NCBI RefSeq assembly: GCF_023638035.1
Contig: NZ_JAKRVX010000004.1
Coordinates: 62,001 to 126,000, forward strand
Length of the DNA: 64,000 nt
From: Natronocalculus amylovorans
GTDB taxonomy: Archaea > Halobacteriota > Halobacteria > Halobacteriales > Haloferacaceae
Direction of reading: 5' to 3'
Shown here: piece after piece, positions 8,524-18,043 of the stretch
Numbering within the stretch: the first letter of the stretch is position 1
Layout: every line of letters starts with the position of its first letter
Program-made: the position numbers and the translations under genes
Notes under the pieces: generated by a model
The model's database searches: none
The model's input: only the letters and a program-made list of their open reading frames with translations
What the model was told of the DNA's origin: nothing

Positions 8524-9807
8524 ATGAGTGAAAAATATAAGATAGACACGGTAGGGGTTATTGGATTGGGCTATGTCGGATTACCACTTGCATTAGCGCT
8601 TGTGAAATCAGGATATGATGTGATTGGTGTTGATATTGATGAGCAACGAGTAAATCAACTTCAAAATGGCAGTTCATACATTGGAGACATATCAGATGCG
8701 GAAGTAAGTAGAGCAATTGAACGAGGGTTTGAATCGACAACAGAATATAACGACCTCAGGCAAGTTGATGGCGTTTCAATCTGTGTCCCAACACCACTTA
8801 GAAAGTCTGGGCAGCCAGATGTTTCGTATGTGGTTGACGCAAGTGAGAGGCTTACATCAATTCTAAGTGAAGGCTGTACTGTAGTTTTGGAAAGCACTGT
8901 ATATCCAAGTGCGACTGAAGAAGTTATCGCAGAGCAGTTTGAGGAGAATGGTTGGGAAGTGGGAAAAGATGTTTTTGTAGCGTTCTCTCCTGAAAGAATT
9001 GATCCCGGTAATGAACAATATGGTGTCCAAGATATTCCAAAAGTTGTTGGTGGCGTAACAGAGCCTTGTGGTGACCACGCTGTGGCATTATATGAGCCTG
9101 TTTTTGAAGAAGTCGTTCGTGTCGCTAGTAGTAGCGAAGCTGAATTTGTTAAGTTATTAGAAAATACGTTTCGTGGGGTCAACATTGGGTTAATCAATGA
9201 ATTAGCAGTTACTGCTAATAGTATGAATATAGATATTTGGGACGCGATCGATGCAGCAGCAACGAAACCATTCGGGTATATGCCGTTTTATCCTGGCCCT
9301 GGGCTTGGTGGTCACTGTATTCCGATCGATCCGCAATATCTCTCGTGGAAAGCTAAACAACACGGACTTGAGACGCGGTTCATCGATCTTGCAGATCGGA
9401 TAAACCGTCAAATGCCAAAACATGTTGTTAATGAAGTAACTGCTCTACTCAATAAGAATGGCCTTCCCGTGCTTGATTCAGAGATTCTTATTTTGGGAGC
9501 TGCTTACAAAGCTGATGTCTCAGATACACGTGAATCGCCCGCGATTGATATTATTGACTTATTACAGGAACGAGGTGCAAATATCAAATATCACGACCCT
9601 CATGTGGACAAAATCACCACTCGTGAATGGAGGCTTGAGTCCATACCGCTAACGACTGGCTTACTACAGGAACAGGACTGTGTAATAATTGTCACAAACC
9701 ATTCTGATATTGATTTATCCATCGTTGTCGAGTGTTCATCACTCATTTTCGATACTCGAAATGCAACAGGAACATTTAGTGAACAATCACATATCTACCG
9801 CATATAA
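8524..9807 (+). CDS. UDP-sugar 6-dehydrogenase (UDP-Glc/UDP-HexNAc dehydrogenase family)
   Basis: 427 residues, full family length. The N-terminal Rossmann motif is GLGYVGLPLA at residues 13-22; the catalytic cysteine is Cys265 within PGLGGHCIPIDPQY; the C-terminal UDP-binding domain contains GAAYKADVSDTRESP. The enzyme oxidises a UDP-hexose at C6 to the uronic acid using NAD. The 'GGHCIPIDP' form is common in the WecC/WbpA-like (UDP-HexNAc) branch, so a HexNAcA product is more likely than GlcA, but the substrate cannot be fixed from sequence. It supplies an acidic sugar for the island. The next gene starts two bases after its stop. Confidence 0.9.
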   Translation: MSEKYKIDTVGVIGLGYVGLPLALALVKSGYDVIGVDIDEQRVNQLQNGSSYIGDISDAEVSRAIERGFESTTEYNDLRQVDGVSICVPTPLRKSGQPDVSYVVDASERLTSILSEGCTVVLESTVYPSATEEVIAEQFEENGWEVGKDVFVAFSPERIDPGNEQYGVQDIPKVVGGVTEPCGDHAVALYEPVFEEVVRVASSSEAEFVKLLENTFRGVNIGLINELAVTANSMNIDIWDAIDAAATKPFGYMPFYPGPGLGGHCIPIDPQYLSWKAKQHGLETRFIDLADRINRQMPKHVVNEVTALLNKNGLPVLDSEILILGAAYKADVSDTRESPAIDIIDLLQERGANIKYHDPHVDKITTREWRLESIPLTTGLLQEQDCVIIVTNHSDIDLSIVVECSSLIFDTRNATGTFSEQSHIYRI

Positions 9808-9809
9808 AT

Positions 9810-10916
9810 ATGACTGAGAAACCACGGGTATTTCATTTGATTACACGATTACTCAAAGGTGGTGCAGAAGCAAAAACGATTGAAACAGTTACCGGACTAG
9901 ATCAGTATGAATTTGTTGTTGGATTTGGTTCTTCATTTGATTCAGATCAGGTTGAATATTTGAATGATAACAATATATACTCAAAACAATTCAAAACAAT
10001 CCAACATTATAATCCAGTCACTAGTGTCCCAGCTGTGCTTTCGGTTGCAAGATACATACAGAAAGAAGACTTTGATTGTGTCCATACTCATTCAACAGAA
10101 GCCGGGATAATTGGTCGCTTTGCTGCAGCACTCACTGGTACTCCAGTTATACATACTGTTCACGGTGTTCCGTTTGCCGATGACCGGAATACAGTGCTAG
10201 AATCGTTTATTCTTACCTGTGAAAAACTCGCAGCTAAACGGACTGATTGCATAGTCACGAACGCAGATGCAATCAAGCAAGATTATCTTTCAAGAGGTAT
10301 TGGTTCTAAAGATCAGTATACTACCGTCTACAGTGGTATCCAAATTGAACAGTTTGATAAAGCATCGCCCGCACCAGATCTTGACACATCTGCAATATCC
10401 ATTATAATGGTTGGGCGGCTTGCAGACGGAAAAGGATTTGAGGATCTACTAGATGCTTTACAGCTGATCGATACCGAAAGAATATCAGTCTATTTTGTTG
10501 GTGAAGGCCCGATAAAAAACCGTCTTACAAGTCTTATTGACCAATATGACTTACATCAAACAGTACAAATGCTTGGATACCGTGACGATATTCCAGAGCT
10601 TATGGCTGGGGCTGATATACTTGTTCTTCCTTCGTATCGTGAAGGGACACCACGAGTTATAACTGAAGCAATGGCTAGTGGGCTTCCAGTTATTTCCACA
10701 AACATTGCAGGAATCCCGGAACAGATACAACATGGTACAAATGGCTACCTTATCTCACCAGGAGATGTTGAAAGTCTTGCAGTCTATATAGAGAAATTAG
10801 TTGAATCACAATCACTCCGAAAAGAGTTCGGGCAGGCAGGACAAGAGCGTGTAAGAAAGTTTTCTGTAGAGCGGATGCTAACTGATATTGACTCAGTATA
10901 CCAAACAGTTATATAA
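9810..10916 (+). CDS. GT4 family glycosyltransferase
   Basis: 368 residues. GT-B fold: the N-terminal acceptor domain has KGGAEAKTIETVTG and an 'HTHSTEAGIIGRFAA' stretch. The C-terminal nucleotide-sugar domain begins VGRLADGKGFEDLLDAL and ends with the GT4 E-x7-E-type motif in 'SYREGTPRVITEAMASGLPV'. It is expected to add one sugar to the lipid-linked glycan on the cytoplasmic face. Acceptor and donor are unknown. It lies two bases downstream of the dehydrogenase gene and is probably co-transcribed. Codon use is AT-richer than in the 1-7 kb region. Confidence 0.88.
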   Translation: MTEKPRVFHLITRLLKGGAEAKTIETVTGLDQYEFVVGFGSSFDSDQVEYLNDNNIYSKQFKTIQHYNPVTSVPAVLSVARYIQKEDFDCVHTHSTEAGIIGRFAAALTGTPVIHTVHGVPFADDRNTVLESFILTCEKLAAKRTDCIVTNADAIKQDYLSRGIGSKDQYTTVYSGIQIEQFDKASPAPDLDTSAISIIMVGRLADGKGFEDLLDALQLIDTERISVYFVGEGPIKNRLTSLIDQYDLHQTVQMLGYRDDIPELMAGADILVLPSYREGTPRVITEAMASGLPVISTNIAGIPEQIQHGTNGYLISPGDVESLAVYIEKLVESQSLRKEFGQAGQERVRKFSVERMLTDIDSVYQTVI

Positions 10917-10977
10917 AACAGATATTAATTCTAAGTGATATGAAAGTATTTATTGGGTTTCTTTCCAACTATGCGGT

Positions 10978-11913
10978 ATGAAAACGTCTGTTATAACTGG
11001 TGTGGGTGGTTTTATCGGCTCAAATTTAGCTCGCGAGCTGCTTGACCGCGGACATCATGTTCGAGGTATTGATAACTTATCTACTGGAAGACGGTCAAAC
11101 ATAGAGGACCTCCAAGATCTTGATTCATTTGAGTTCTATGAGCGAGACCTCGCCACAGACTCAGTTGATGACATATTGTCAGAGGTAAATTATGTATTTC
11201 ATCAGGCCGCTGTTCCCTCTGTTCCACGGAGTGTTGATGACCCTCTAACAACAACTGAAGCTAACTGTGTTGGAAGCACTAATCTATTGATTTCGGCACG
11301 TGATAGTAATGTGGAATCTGTTGTTGTTGCGTCTTCTTCCTCGGTGTATGGATCTGGCGGTCAGTTACCCAAACACGAAGAGCAAGCAGTGAACCCCGAA
11401 TCTCCATATGCACTGTCTAAGTACTGGACTGAAAAACTTGCCGTACAATTTTCAGAATTATACGGACTAAACACGGTTGCACTCCGGTATTTCAATGTGT
11501 TTGGTCCTCGCCAAGATCCGTCCAGTAATTATGCAGCAGTTATTCCAAAATTTACTAACATGTTACTCAATGGAAACCAGCCACCAATATATGGTGATGG
11601 GGAGCAATCAAGGGATTTCACATATATCGATAATGTTATTCAAGCAAATATCAAAGCAGCTGAGAGTGGCGTTGGTGGTGAAGTATTTAATATTGCTTGT
11701 GGTGATCGGATTACTGTAAATGAGCTTGTCGAAAAGCTCAACGATATAATTGGGACTGACATTGGGCCCTTATATGATGATCCCCGTCCAGGTGATGTAA
11801 AACACTCACATGCAGATATTAGCAAGGCAAAATCCCAGATTGGTTATGAGCCACAAGTAACTGTTGATCAGGGCTTGACACAAACAGTGAACTATCTACA
11901 AAATAGTGATTAG
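10978..11913 (+). CDS. NAD-dependent epimerase/dehydratase, UDP-sugar 4-epimerase type
   Basis: 311 residues. Extended short-chain dehydrogenase: GVGGFIGSNL at residues 8-17 binds NAD, with a DNLSTGRRSNI stretch, the SSSSVYG segment and the catalytic pair Tyr144/Lys148 (YALSK). The 'RYFNVFGPRQDP' sequence and the C-terminal region match UDP-Glc/UDP-GlcNAc 4-epimerases of polysaccharide loci (WbpP/GalE-like). It probably interconverts UDP-HexNAc or UDP-hexose at C4 for the neighbouring transferases. A 61-base AT-rich gap before it may contain its own promoter. Substrate is not determinable by eye. Confidence 0.88.
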   Translation: MKTSVITGVGGFIGSNLARELLDRGHHVRGIDNLSTGRRSNIEDLQDLDSFEFYERDLATDSVDDILSEVNYVFHQAAVPSVPRSVDDPLTTTEANCVGSTNLLISARDSNVESVVVASSSSVYGSGGQLPKHEEQAVNPESPYALSKYWTEKLAVQFSELYGLNTVALRYFNVFGPRQDPSSNYAAVIPKFTNMLLNGNQPPIYGDGEQSRDFTYIDNVIQANIKAAESGVGGEVFNIACGDRITVNELVEKLNDIIGTDIGPLYDDPRPGDVKHSHADISKAKSQIGYEPQVTVDQGLTQTVNYLQNSD

Positions 11914-11928
11914 AATATTATAAATTAC

Positions 11929-13155
11929 TTATTTTGTTTTTGAACGGTAATCGGAATAAACTAATCTCATTTTATATTGCTCGGTAAATCCAATCGCACC
12001 AAGGGCAAAAATAACCCAAGAGAACGTTTGACGTTGTCGTACAGTTGTTCCAACATTTACAGAGATAATCCCATAGAGTGTAATAAAGAGAACCAAACCT
12101 GCCAGGAGCCCAGTAGCTAGCCCTAAATTACGACGTGAAAGAGCAACCCATCCTCGAATTGCAAAAATACTAAATACAATCATAATTACTGACTCAAATA
12201 CCGTTAAATAATCGATGATATTCTCAGCCATCCAAGGGAAAGGGGCATATAAAAAATAGATTCCCATTAGTGGCGCATAGAGTAGAACATCTGTAGGCGT
12301 CTGTAATGTAACGTCTGTAAGGTACTGGGTTCTTCCCCCTTCACGAATCCGTGCACCACGCATCCACATTAGGAAATCTAAGATACCATCTCTGTGACGT
12401 AAGATACCCAACCAATTAAATATTTGATTTATTACGGGGGTAAGTAGTAAGGATGTCGCAAAAAAAACAAATACAGCAGTTAGATAATATTCTTTTTTTA
12501 AATGTGTTAAAGAAATTATTGTAAAGAATACCAGTGCATATATCGGCAAATTCTCTATTCGTAATAGCGATGCGGTCGTGATTGAAATTATAATAAGTAT
12601 AAGTCTAGCAGACTTCTCGATCTGGTATGGAATAACAAATAGTCTAATTGAATATGTTAGTGACGCGAGAATTGCTGCGTCTCTAAGGATGACAGAGTGT
12701 AGTGCAACAGAGCTTGGAAGGAAAATAAGTGGTATAACAGTTAACAGAGCTGCTTGAGTTGAATGGAAGTATCTTATGAGTAAATAAATGTTAAAAATTG
12801 CAAACGATCCTAAGAACGCGACAAATATTTGTGCATATACCTCACTTGGCCCCGGCAAAAGCCAAAATGGTGAAATAAATAAACCCCACGTTGGTACTGT
12901 GCTTCCAAGAGAATTAACAAGATCACTGATAGGAACGTTTCCTGAAGCAATTTCATGCGCCTGATTGGCAAATGCGAACGTATCTGCACCTTGGTCTGGA
13001 TTGAGTGTAGTAAGATTGGTAATCAAGACTCCACCAAGACGAACAATAAATGCACAAGTAAGAACAACAATTGGCTCAGTGACGTCCTGCTTGTTCAACA
13101 CTAATAAAAAGAGGTTTGATTCACAAAATAAGTTTGTTGATTTGGTGCAGTCCAC
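11929..13155 (-). CDS. Polytopic membrane protein, GT-C or polymerase-like (main fragment of a frameshifted gene)
   Basis: 408 residues with about ten hydrophobic segments. After the first good helix comes PDQGADTFAFANQAHEIA, an acidic loop in the position where GT-C glycosyltransferases and some polymerases keep catalytic acids. The first ~17 residues (MDCTKSTNLFCES) look non-native. The expected N-terminal helices are instead encoded at 13101-13277 in another frame, joined at an A5 run (T5 on the coding strand). Either a T was lost from a T6 run, or a -1 slip restores the full protein of about 445 residues. Likely role: glycan polymerisation or lipid-linked sugar transfer. It is convergent to the epimerase gene. 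Confidence 0.7.
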   Translation of the reverse strand: MDCTKSTNLFCESNLFLLVLNKQDVTEPIVVLTCAFIVRLGGVLITNLTTLNPDQGADTFAFANQAHEIASGNVPISDLVNSLGSTVPTWGLFISPFWLLPGPSEVYAQIFVAFLGSFAIFNIYLLIRYFHSTQAALLTVIPLIFLPSSVALHSVILRDAAILASLTYSIRLFVIPYQIEKSARLILIIISITTASLLRIENLPIYALVFFTIISLTHLKKEYYLTAVFVFFATSLLLTPVINQIFNWLGILRHRDGILDFLMWMRGARIREGGRTQYLTDVTLQTPTDVLLYAPLMGIYFLYAPFPWMAENIIDYLTVFESVIMIVFSIFAIRGWVALSRRNLGLATGLLAGLVLFITLYGIISVNVGTTVRQRQTFSWVIFALGAIGFTEQYKMRLVYSDYRSKTK

Positions 13156-13277
13156 GTTACAAGCAGAAAATCAAAAACAAGGAAGGCGACGATCGTAGTA
13201 ATTTGATAATACTGTCTCTGTAACAGATAGTAACTAATAAAACAAAAGAAGCCAACGACAACAGGCGTAGTAATCAT
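13101..13277 (-). pseudogene. N-terminal fragment of the polytopic protein, separated by a frameshift
   Basis: Minus-strand frame from ATG at 13277 to a TAG at 13101-13103. It encodes 58 residues beginning MITTPVVVGFFCFISYYL and including a second hydrophobic segment (IVAFLVFDFLLVTW). The stop follows directly on a T5 run (13106-13110 on the plus strand). One extra T, or a -1 slip, would join TSF to LLVLNKQDVTEP of the main fragment and bypass the stop. The two halves then make a normal N terminus for a multi-helix membrane enzyme. I read it as a frameshifted gene, or a possible slippery site. Confidence 0.65.
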
Positions 13278-13393
13278 TAATTTACCATTCTATATGAATA
13301 AAATAGATATATCCCTTACCAACTCTGGAAACTATTATTACTACTCAATCGCAATACGATTGCCTTTTCACTTTGAACATTTATCATAATCTA

Positions 13394-14500
13394 ATGGTCG
13401 GTGTCAATCGCCAAACAATACTTTATATTGTGCCGGACCTCACAATCGGGGGGACAGAGACAACGTTGGTGCACCTAATTAATAATTTGGATCCAACGTT
13501 GTATGACATCCACATATGTACAATTACAACACCAAACCCACTCCGTGCTAAACTCCACGACCATATTGGATATCATAATATTGGTGCCGAAAAAAAAGAA
13601 AGTATTTTTGCAACAATTAAGTTTATCAAATTAGTCAATTCAATCTCACCAGATATCCTACAGACATTTCTTAGGTATGGAAATATTGTCTCACCTCTTC
13701 CGACCCTATTCAACCGCAAGATGTCTGTGATTACTGGTATACGTGCTGTACCAGACAATCTCTCCGCTCCAAAAGACTACGTTGAACGAGTTGGCTTGGT
13801 TTCGTCTGATTGTGTTGTCTCAAACTCTGCTGCAGGCAAAGAGCACGCTATACAGCGTGGTGTTTCTCCGGATAAAATTGAGGTGATACCAAATGGCCGT
13901 GATATGTCTATCTTTGAAAGGGCAACTCCCGCAGAAGATATTGAATCGCTCCGATCGAAGTCGGATACAAAAATTGTTGGAACAGTAGGCCGACTAATCA
14001 AACGAAAAGGTCACCACGATTTATTAATTGCTTGGGAGGAGATTTCATCCGAATATAACAATGCAGAGCTGGTTATCGTTGGTGGTGGGCGGGAGAGAGA
14101 AGCAATTGAAGACCGAGCATCTGAACTGGGCATTTCTTCGTCCGTACACTTATTAGGTACTCGAAGAGACGTACCTGATGTATTGGAAGCACTTGATATC
14201 TTCGTCTTTCCATCTCATTTTGAAGGGCTCCCTGGTGCACTTATTGAGGCAATGGCTTCTGGATTACCCATCGTGGCGACCAATGTTGATGGTAATGCAG
14301 AACTGATTGAGCATGGTACTTCAGGTCTTTTAGTACCGGCAAAAGAACCAACGCAATTAGCAGACGCACTTGTAACATTACTGTCGGATACCGATCGTTG
14401 CGAAAGGTACGGTAATACAGCTCATCAGCAAGCGATTTTAAATTATTCAAATGAGAAAGTGGTGACAAAGTTTGACCAATTGTACAGACAGTTACAGTAG
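13394..14500 (+). CDS. GT4 family glycosyltransferase
   Basis: 368 residues from ATG 13394; an in-frame TTG at 13373 would add seven residues and is less likely. It is a GT-B fold with an N-terminal IGGTETTLVHLINNL glycine loop. The GT4 donor domain contains VGRLIKRKGHHDLLIAWEEI, a GGGREREAIE stretch and the signature SHFEGLPGALIEAMASGLPI (E-x7-E). It is expected to be a cytoplasmic-face transferase building the lipid-linked glycan. Upstream 13278-13393 is AT-rich (AATAAAATAGATATATCCC) and probably holds its promoter. It is divergent from the frameshifted membrane protein. Confidence 0.88.
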   Translation: MVGVNRQTILYIVPDLTIGGTETTLVHLINNLDPTLYDIHICTITTPNPLRAKLHDHIGYHNIGAEKKESIFATIKFIKLVNSISPDILQTFLRYGNIVSPLPTLFNRKMSVITGIRAVPDNLSAPKDYVERVGLVSSDCVVSNSAAGKEHAIQRGVSPDKIEVIPNGRDMSIFERATPAEDIESLRSKSDTKIVGTVGRLIKRKGHHDLLIAWEEISSEYNNAELVIVGGGREREAIEDRASELGISSSVHLLGTRRDVPDVLEALDIFVFPSHFEGLPGALIEAMASGLPIVATNVDGNAELIEHGTSGLLVPAKEPTQLADALVTLLSDTDRCERYGNTAHQQAILNYSNEKVVTKFDQLYRQLQ

Positions 14501-14590
14501 AATTAATAATTAATTTATTGTTTGACGCTAAAACATAATTATAATAGATCTACTTATAATTCGTTCTGAACCGGTATGATTAGTCGTCAT

Positions 14591-15706
14591 CTAATTAAAC
14601 AGCACTGAGAGATACTCATTTACAATAACTGATTGCTCAAAGTCCATTGCTCTATTGACTAATTTGATTGAGTCGATCGGATCTAATAATGTGTTCTCTA
14701 TGGCAGAAGCCAGTGCGGTTTCATCACCAACAGGAGTAAGCGTTCCAAATTCACCTCCTTGGAGTATTTCAGCAGGACCGTTCGGACAATCTGTAGAGAC
14801 AACTGGGGTACCTGTTGCCATCGCTTCAACTAATGCAATCCCAAAGCCTTCCAGGCGAGATGAGAGAGCAAATACATCACTTCTATTCAGATATGGATAG
14901 ACGTTATTAATATATCCAATTAAATCAACTTTATTCTCAATTCCAAGTTTTTTAATTAAATCTTCTAAATACCCCTTTTGTTCACCAGTCCCCATTATTA
15001 TCAACCGAGTGTCTGGAAAAGTTTCTTCAATGATTTTAAAAGCTTGGATAAGAGTCTGGAAATCTTTCACGGGTGCTAGCCTTCCTGCAGCGATTATAAC
15101 ATCTAAGCGATCATTCTGTAACCATTGATGTTCGATCGGTTCGCTTATTTTGATGTCAAAATTAGGTCCAATTACAGGGTTGTATATCACTGATATTTTT
15201 GATTCAGTAATGCCTGTGACATTGGAGATATCCTTCGCAGATCCTTTTGAAACTGCAATAATATGATCTGCCATACGATAGCTCACTGGGAGAATCGCAT
15301 CTATAGCTGCGGAGATAATGTTGCCATTTTTTGTTTTCTTCAATGATGGTGTACTATGTACACCGATCGCAACTTGAGTATCAGTAAAAGATAGTTTGGT
15401 ACTCCAAACAGCAACGATATTCGCATGTGTATGTCCTGAGAGTAAGACATCAGGAGAGTACCTACGCAGATATTTTATCATCGGAACTATACTTTTTAGT
15501 ACCCGCCCAGCTCTTAAATCTATAACTCGAACGCCGTCGGGGATCTGTGACTCAAATGAACCCCGACGATCGGCGACAACGATGTCAACCGCAATCCCTC
15601 GTTCAAGAAAGCCTTCTGCAAGATTCAAAAAACAACGTTCGATCCCTCCAGGAGTAAATGTGGGAAAAAAGAGAGCGATCGAGGGTACAGAATCAGCACG
15701 TGCCAT
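14591..15706 (-). CDS. GT4 family glycosyltransferase
   Basis: 371 residues. The N terminus has PTFTPGGIERCFLNLAEGFL, and an 'LSGHTHANIVAVW' stretch follows in the acceptor domain. The donor domain begins AAGRLAPVKDFQTLIQAF and carries LSSRLEGFGIALVEAMATGT (GT4 E-x7-E) followed by TDCPNGPAEIL, a pattern common in transferases related to GalNAc/GlcNAc addition. It is encoded opposite to the preceding transferase, with only a 90-base convergent gap, so the island contains several small transcripts. Sugar specificity is not assigned. Confidence 0.88.
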   Translation of the reverse strand: MARADSVPSIALFFPTFTPGGIERCFLNLAEGFLERGIAVDIVVADRRGSFESQIPDGVRVIDLRAGRVLKSIVPMIKYLRRYSPDVLLSGHTHANIVAVWSTKLSFTDTQVAIGVHSTPSLKKTKNGNIISAAIDAILPVSYRMADHIIAVSKGSAKDISNVTGITESKISVIYNPVIGPNFDIKISEPIEHQWLQNDRLDVIIAAGRLAPVKDFQTLIQAFKIIEETFPDTRLIIMGTGEQKGYLEDLIKKLGIENKVDLIGYINNVYPYLNRSDVFALSSRLEGFGIALVEAMATGTPVVSTDCPNGPAEILQGGEFGTLTPVGDETALASAIENTLLDPIDSIKLVNRAMDFEQSVIVNEYLSVLFN

Positions 15707-15795
15707 TATATATAATAGATACTAATTTGGGCCAAATTACAGTTTCGTTTTATTACAGAGATCAAGTTCCGAGATTTATTCCGCTCCCAGATCAC

Positions 15796-16503
15796 TTATT
15801 GAAACAAGATATCTGGATGATTAACATATTGTTCGATTCCATGCGTATTTCCAACGTACATTTGATCTCTGATCTTTTGCCATTCAGTGTGACGAGTTCT
15901 GATACGGACCGGAATACGGTCTATTTCCAGTAATTTGACTATTGAAAGACGGTGTGCTCCCCCTGACCACAAGAATTCGCCATTACGGCTGACATGAACT
16001 GTTATCTCTTTTCTTTCGGGAGGAAGCAATGCTTCAGTATCCAATGATTCGATTTTATTTTGTGTGATTTGTTTTTGTGGACGATAGCCATATTTCTTAA
16101 TAGAATTGTATAATTGGTCAAGATGAGTACAGCGTTTGATTAGATTAGATTTATTTTTGATTTTCTTGTAAGATCCACTGTTCTCAACCTGTTCACACAT
16201 GAACTCATAATAGTCTGTATCCTCCCAGCGAACATTATTTACAAAATGCTCTTCGAACGACCGATAAACCACGTCTGATTCGAATGGAACGGTGTCAAGA
16301 TCCCAATCACCTCCAACAATATCAGTAGGAAGTATCCAACTAGTTGATGGCGATTTAACAGGCTTATTTTTTATTTTTTTAGGCGATATCCAATATAATT
16401 TATACGGAAGTAGTGGTGCGCAATTATTTTTTTCCAATAAGAATTTAGTCAACTGATAACCAATTATTTTTCTAGTGTTGACAATATTTTCAGTGAAATT
16501 CAT
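15796..16503 (-). CDS. ParB/sulfiredoxin-like domain protein of the glycan island
   Basis: 235 residues, basic N-terminal half, no membrane helix. Near the C terminus the sequence WSGGAHRLSIVKLLEIDRIP and the following 'VRIRTRHTEWQ' resemble the ParB-N fold core, where a G-x-H-R motif binds nucleotide. ParB-like proteins of this kind occur in archaeal and bacterial surface-sugar loci with no assigned reaction; nucleotide binding or kinase-like chemistry is possible. It lies on the same strand as the flanking GT4 gene but is separated by 89 bases. It is divergent from the flippase gene, with an AT-rich shared region of about 114 bases (16504-16617). Confidence 0.6.
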   Translation of the reverse strand: MNFTENIVNTRKIIGYQLTKFLLEKNNCAPLLPYKLYWISPKKIKNKPVKSPSTSWILPTDIVGGDWDLDTVPFESDVVYRSFEEHFVNNVRWEDTDYYEFMCEQVENSGSYKKIKNKSNLIKRCTHLDQLYNSIKKYGYRPQKQITQNKIESLDTEALLPPERKEITVHVSRNGEFLWSGGAHRLSIVKLLEIDRIPVRIRTRHTEWQKIRDQMYVGNTHGIEQYVNHPDILFQ

Positions 16504-16617
16504 TAAAAAGGTCTTTAATAATACGTTGCTATATCTCTGAATATAAGTCTATATGTTTCTTGTCTAGGTAGGTTCGAAAACTGTATTATTGTTTACCAGT
16601 GTACACTACATAATCAA

Positions 16618-18042
16618 ATGCGCTTGGGACACACAACAATTATTTATTTTATTTCCAAGTTTGCCGGATCAATCATTAGCTTTATTGCAACAATCTATTT
16701 TACTCGCCTCCTAGGTGCCGAAATTTATGGGTATTATGCAATTATACTAGCGCTTGTCTCGTGGTTAACAATAATTAAAAGTATGGGATTAAGCCAAGCC
16801 GTGATTAAACGTATGTCTGAAGATGAGGAAGAAGCAGATGAATTTCTCGTTGCCGGGACGCTTATTATACTGGTAATTGTAACGGCGATCTCATTAGCAA
16901 TCCTATATTTTGAATCCCAAGTGAATGCATACATTGGCATCCCTGCCACAGAATTTGTTATATTACTATTAGTTGCAACAGTATTCAACGATTTTACAAA
17001 CTCTGCTCTGAATGGAACACACAAGGTACATATTTATGCTCCTTTGTCTGCGCTCCGGAAGGCTGGTCGTAATGTCATAATGGTCGGTTTGGTTGCGATC
17101 GGTTGGGGGCTTTCGGGGATGCTAGTTGGGTATGCTGTAGGAACAATCGTGATTTCGTTACTAGGTTTGTGGTACGTGAAAATATCGTTTGTCCGTCCAA
17201 CTAAACGACACATATATAGCTTGATTAATTTTGCAAAATATGCATGGCTCGGAAGAGTAGATAAAAAAACGTTCAGTAACATGGATATTATTGTTCTTGG
17301 ATTGTTTGTGCCCGCTAACTTAACTGGTATTTATGCTGTATCTTACACGGTAGCTACATTTTTGAGTCTTTTTGCGGCTGCAATCTCAACCACTCTGTTT
17401 CCAGAGATGAGTAAACTCTCAGCTCAAAACAATTTGGAGCAAATTAGTTCATTAACAAAAAAAGCGATAACATACTCTGGTTTACTCTTAATACCGGGCA
17501 TTGTTGGTGCTGCAGTTGTTGGCGACTGGATCCTTCAAATCTATGGATCCGAATTTAGTGCTGGGTGGCATGTACTTGTGATTTTAATTGTTGGTGTCAC
17601 AATATACAATTACAAAAAACAGATCAATAATGTACTTGCAGCAATCGATCGTCCAGACCTAACATTCAAGATAAATTTTATATTTATTGTGTCAAACGTA
17701 TTATTAAACATTATTTTAGTTTGGAGAATCGGATGGATAGGAGCGGCTATTGCAACTACTGTTTCTGCAGTAATTGGGTTTCTGATTGCGTACCATTATT
17801 TAAATAAGAATGTACATATTAAGATACCATACACAAATATTGCTTATCAATGTATTTCAGCTCTTGTTATGGGAGGGTTTGTGTACTTCTTTAGATATTT
17901 AGGAGAGACATTTTTTATTGAAGCATATTCAGTTAGTTTTGTTCTATTACTGGTTGCTGCTGGAGCAATAATATACATAGCTTTCCTCTCATTGATCTCA
18001 AAGCAATTTAGAACAATCATAAAAAATAATATTTCAATTTAA
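16618..18042 (+). CDS. Polysaccharide flippase (Wzx/MATE-like, RfbX family)
   Basis: 474 residues and about 14 membrane helices. The N terminus (FAGSIISFIATIYFTRLLGA) is typical of polysaccharide-biosynthesis flippases: a first helix with a small-residue face followed by FTRLLG. A 'VDIIVLG'-like position is replaced by SNMDIIVLGLFV near residue 220. The C-terminal polysaccharide-synthesis domain is present. It would move the lipid-linked oligosaccharide across the cytoplasmic membrane, completing a Wzx-type export route with the transferases nearby. AT-rich codon use matches the island. It ends 2 bases before the convergent sulfatase-fold gene. Confidence 0.9.
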   Translation: MRLGHTTIIYFISKFAGSIISFIATIYFTRLLGAEIYGYYAIILALVSWLTIIKSMGLSQAVIKRMSEDEEEADEFLVAGTLIILVIVTAISLAILYFESQVNAYIGIPATEFVILLLVATVFNDFTNSALNGTHKVHIYAPLSALRKAGRNVIMVGLVAIGWGLSGMLVGYAVGTIVISLLGLWYVKISFVRPTKRHIYSLINFAKYAWLGRVDKKTFSNMDIIVLGLFVPANLTGIYAVSYTVATFLSLFAAAISTTLFPEMSKLSAQNNLEQISSLTKKAITYSGLLLIPGIVGAAVVGDWILQIYGSEFSAGWHVLVILIVGVTIYNYKKQINNVLAAIDRPDLTFKINFIFIVSNVLLNIILVWRIGWIGAAIATTVSAVIGFLIAYHYLNKNVHIKIPYTNIAYQCISALVMGGFVYFFRYLGETFFIEAYSVSFVLLLVAAGAIIYIAFLSLISKQFRTIIKNNISI

Positions 18043-18043
18043 A

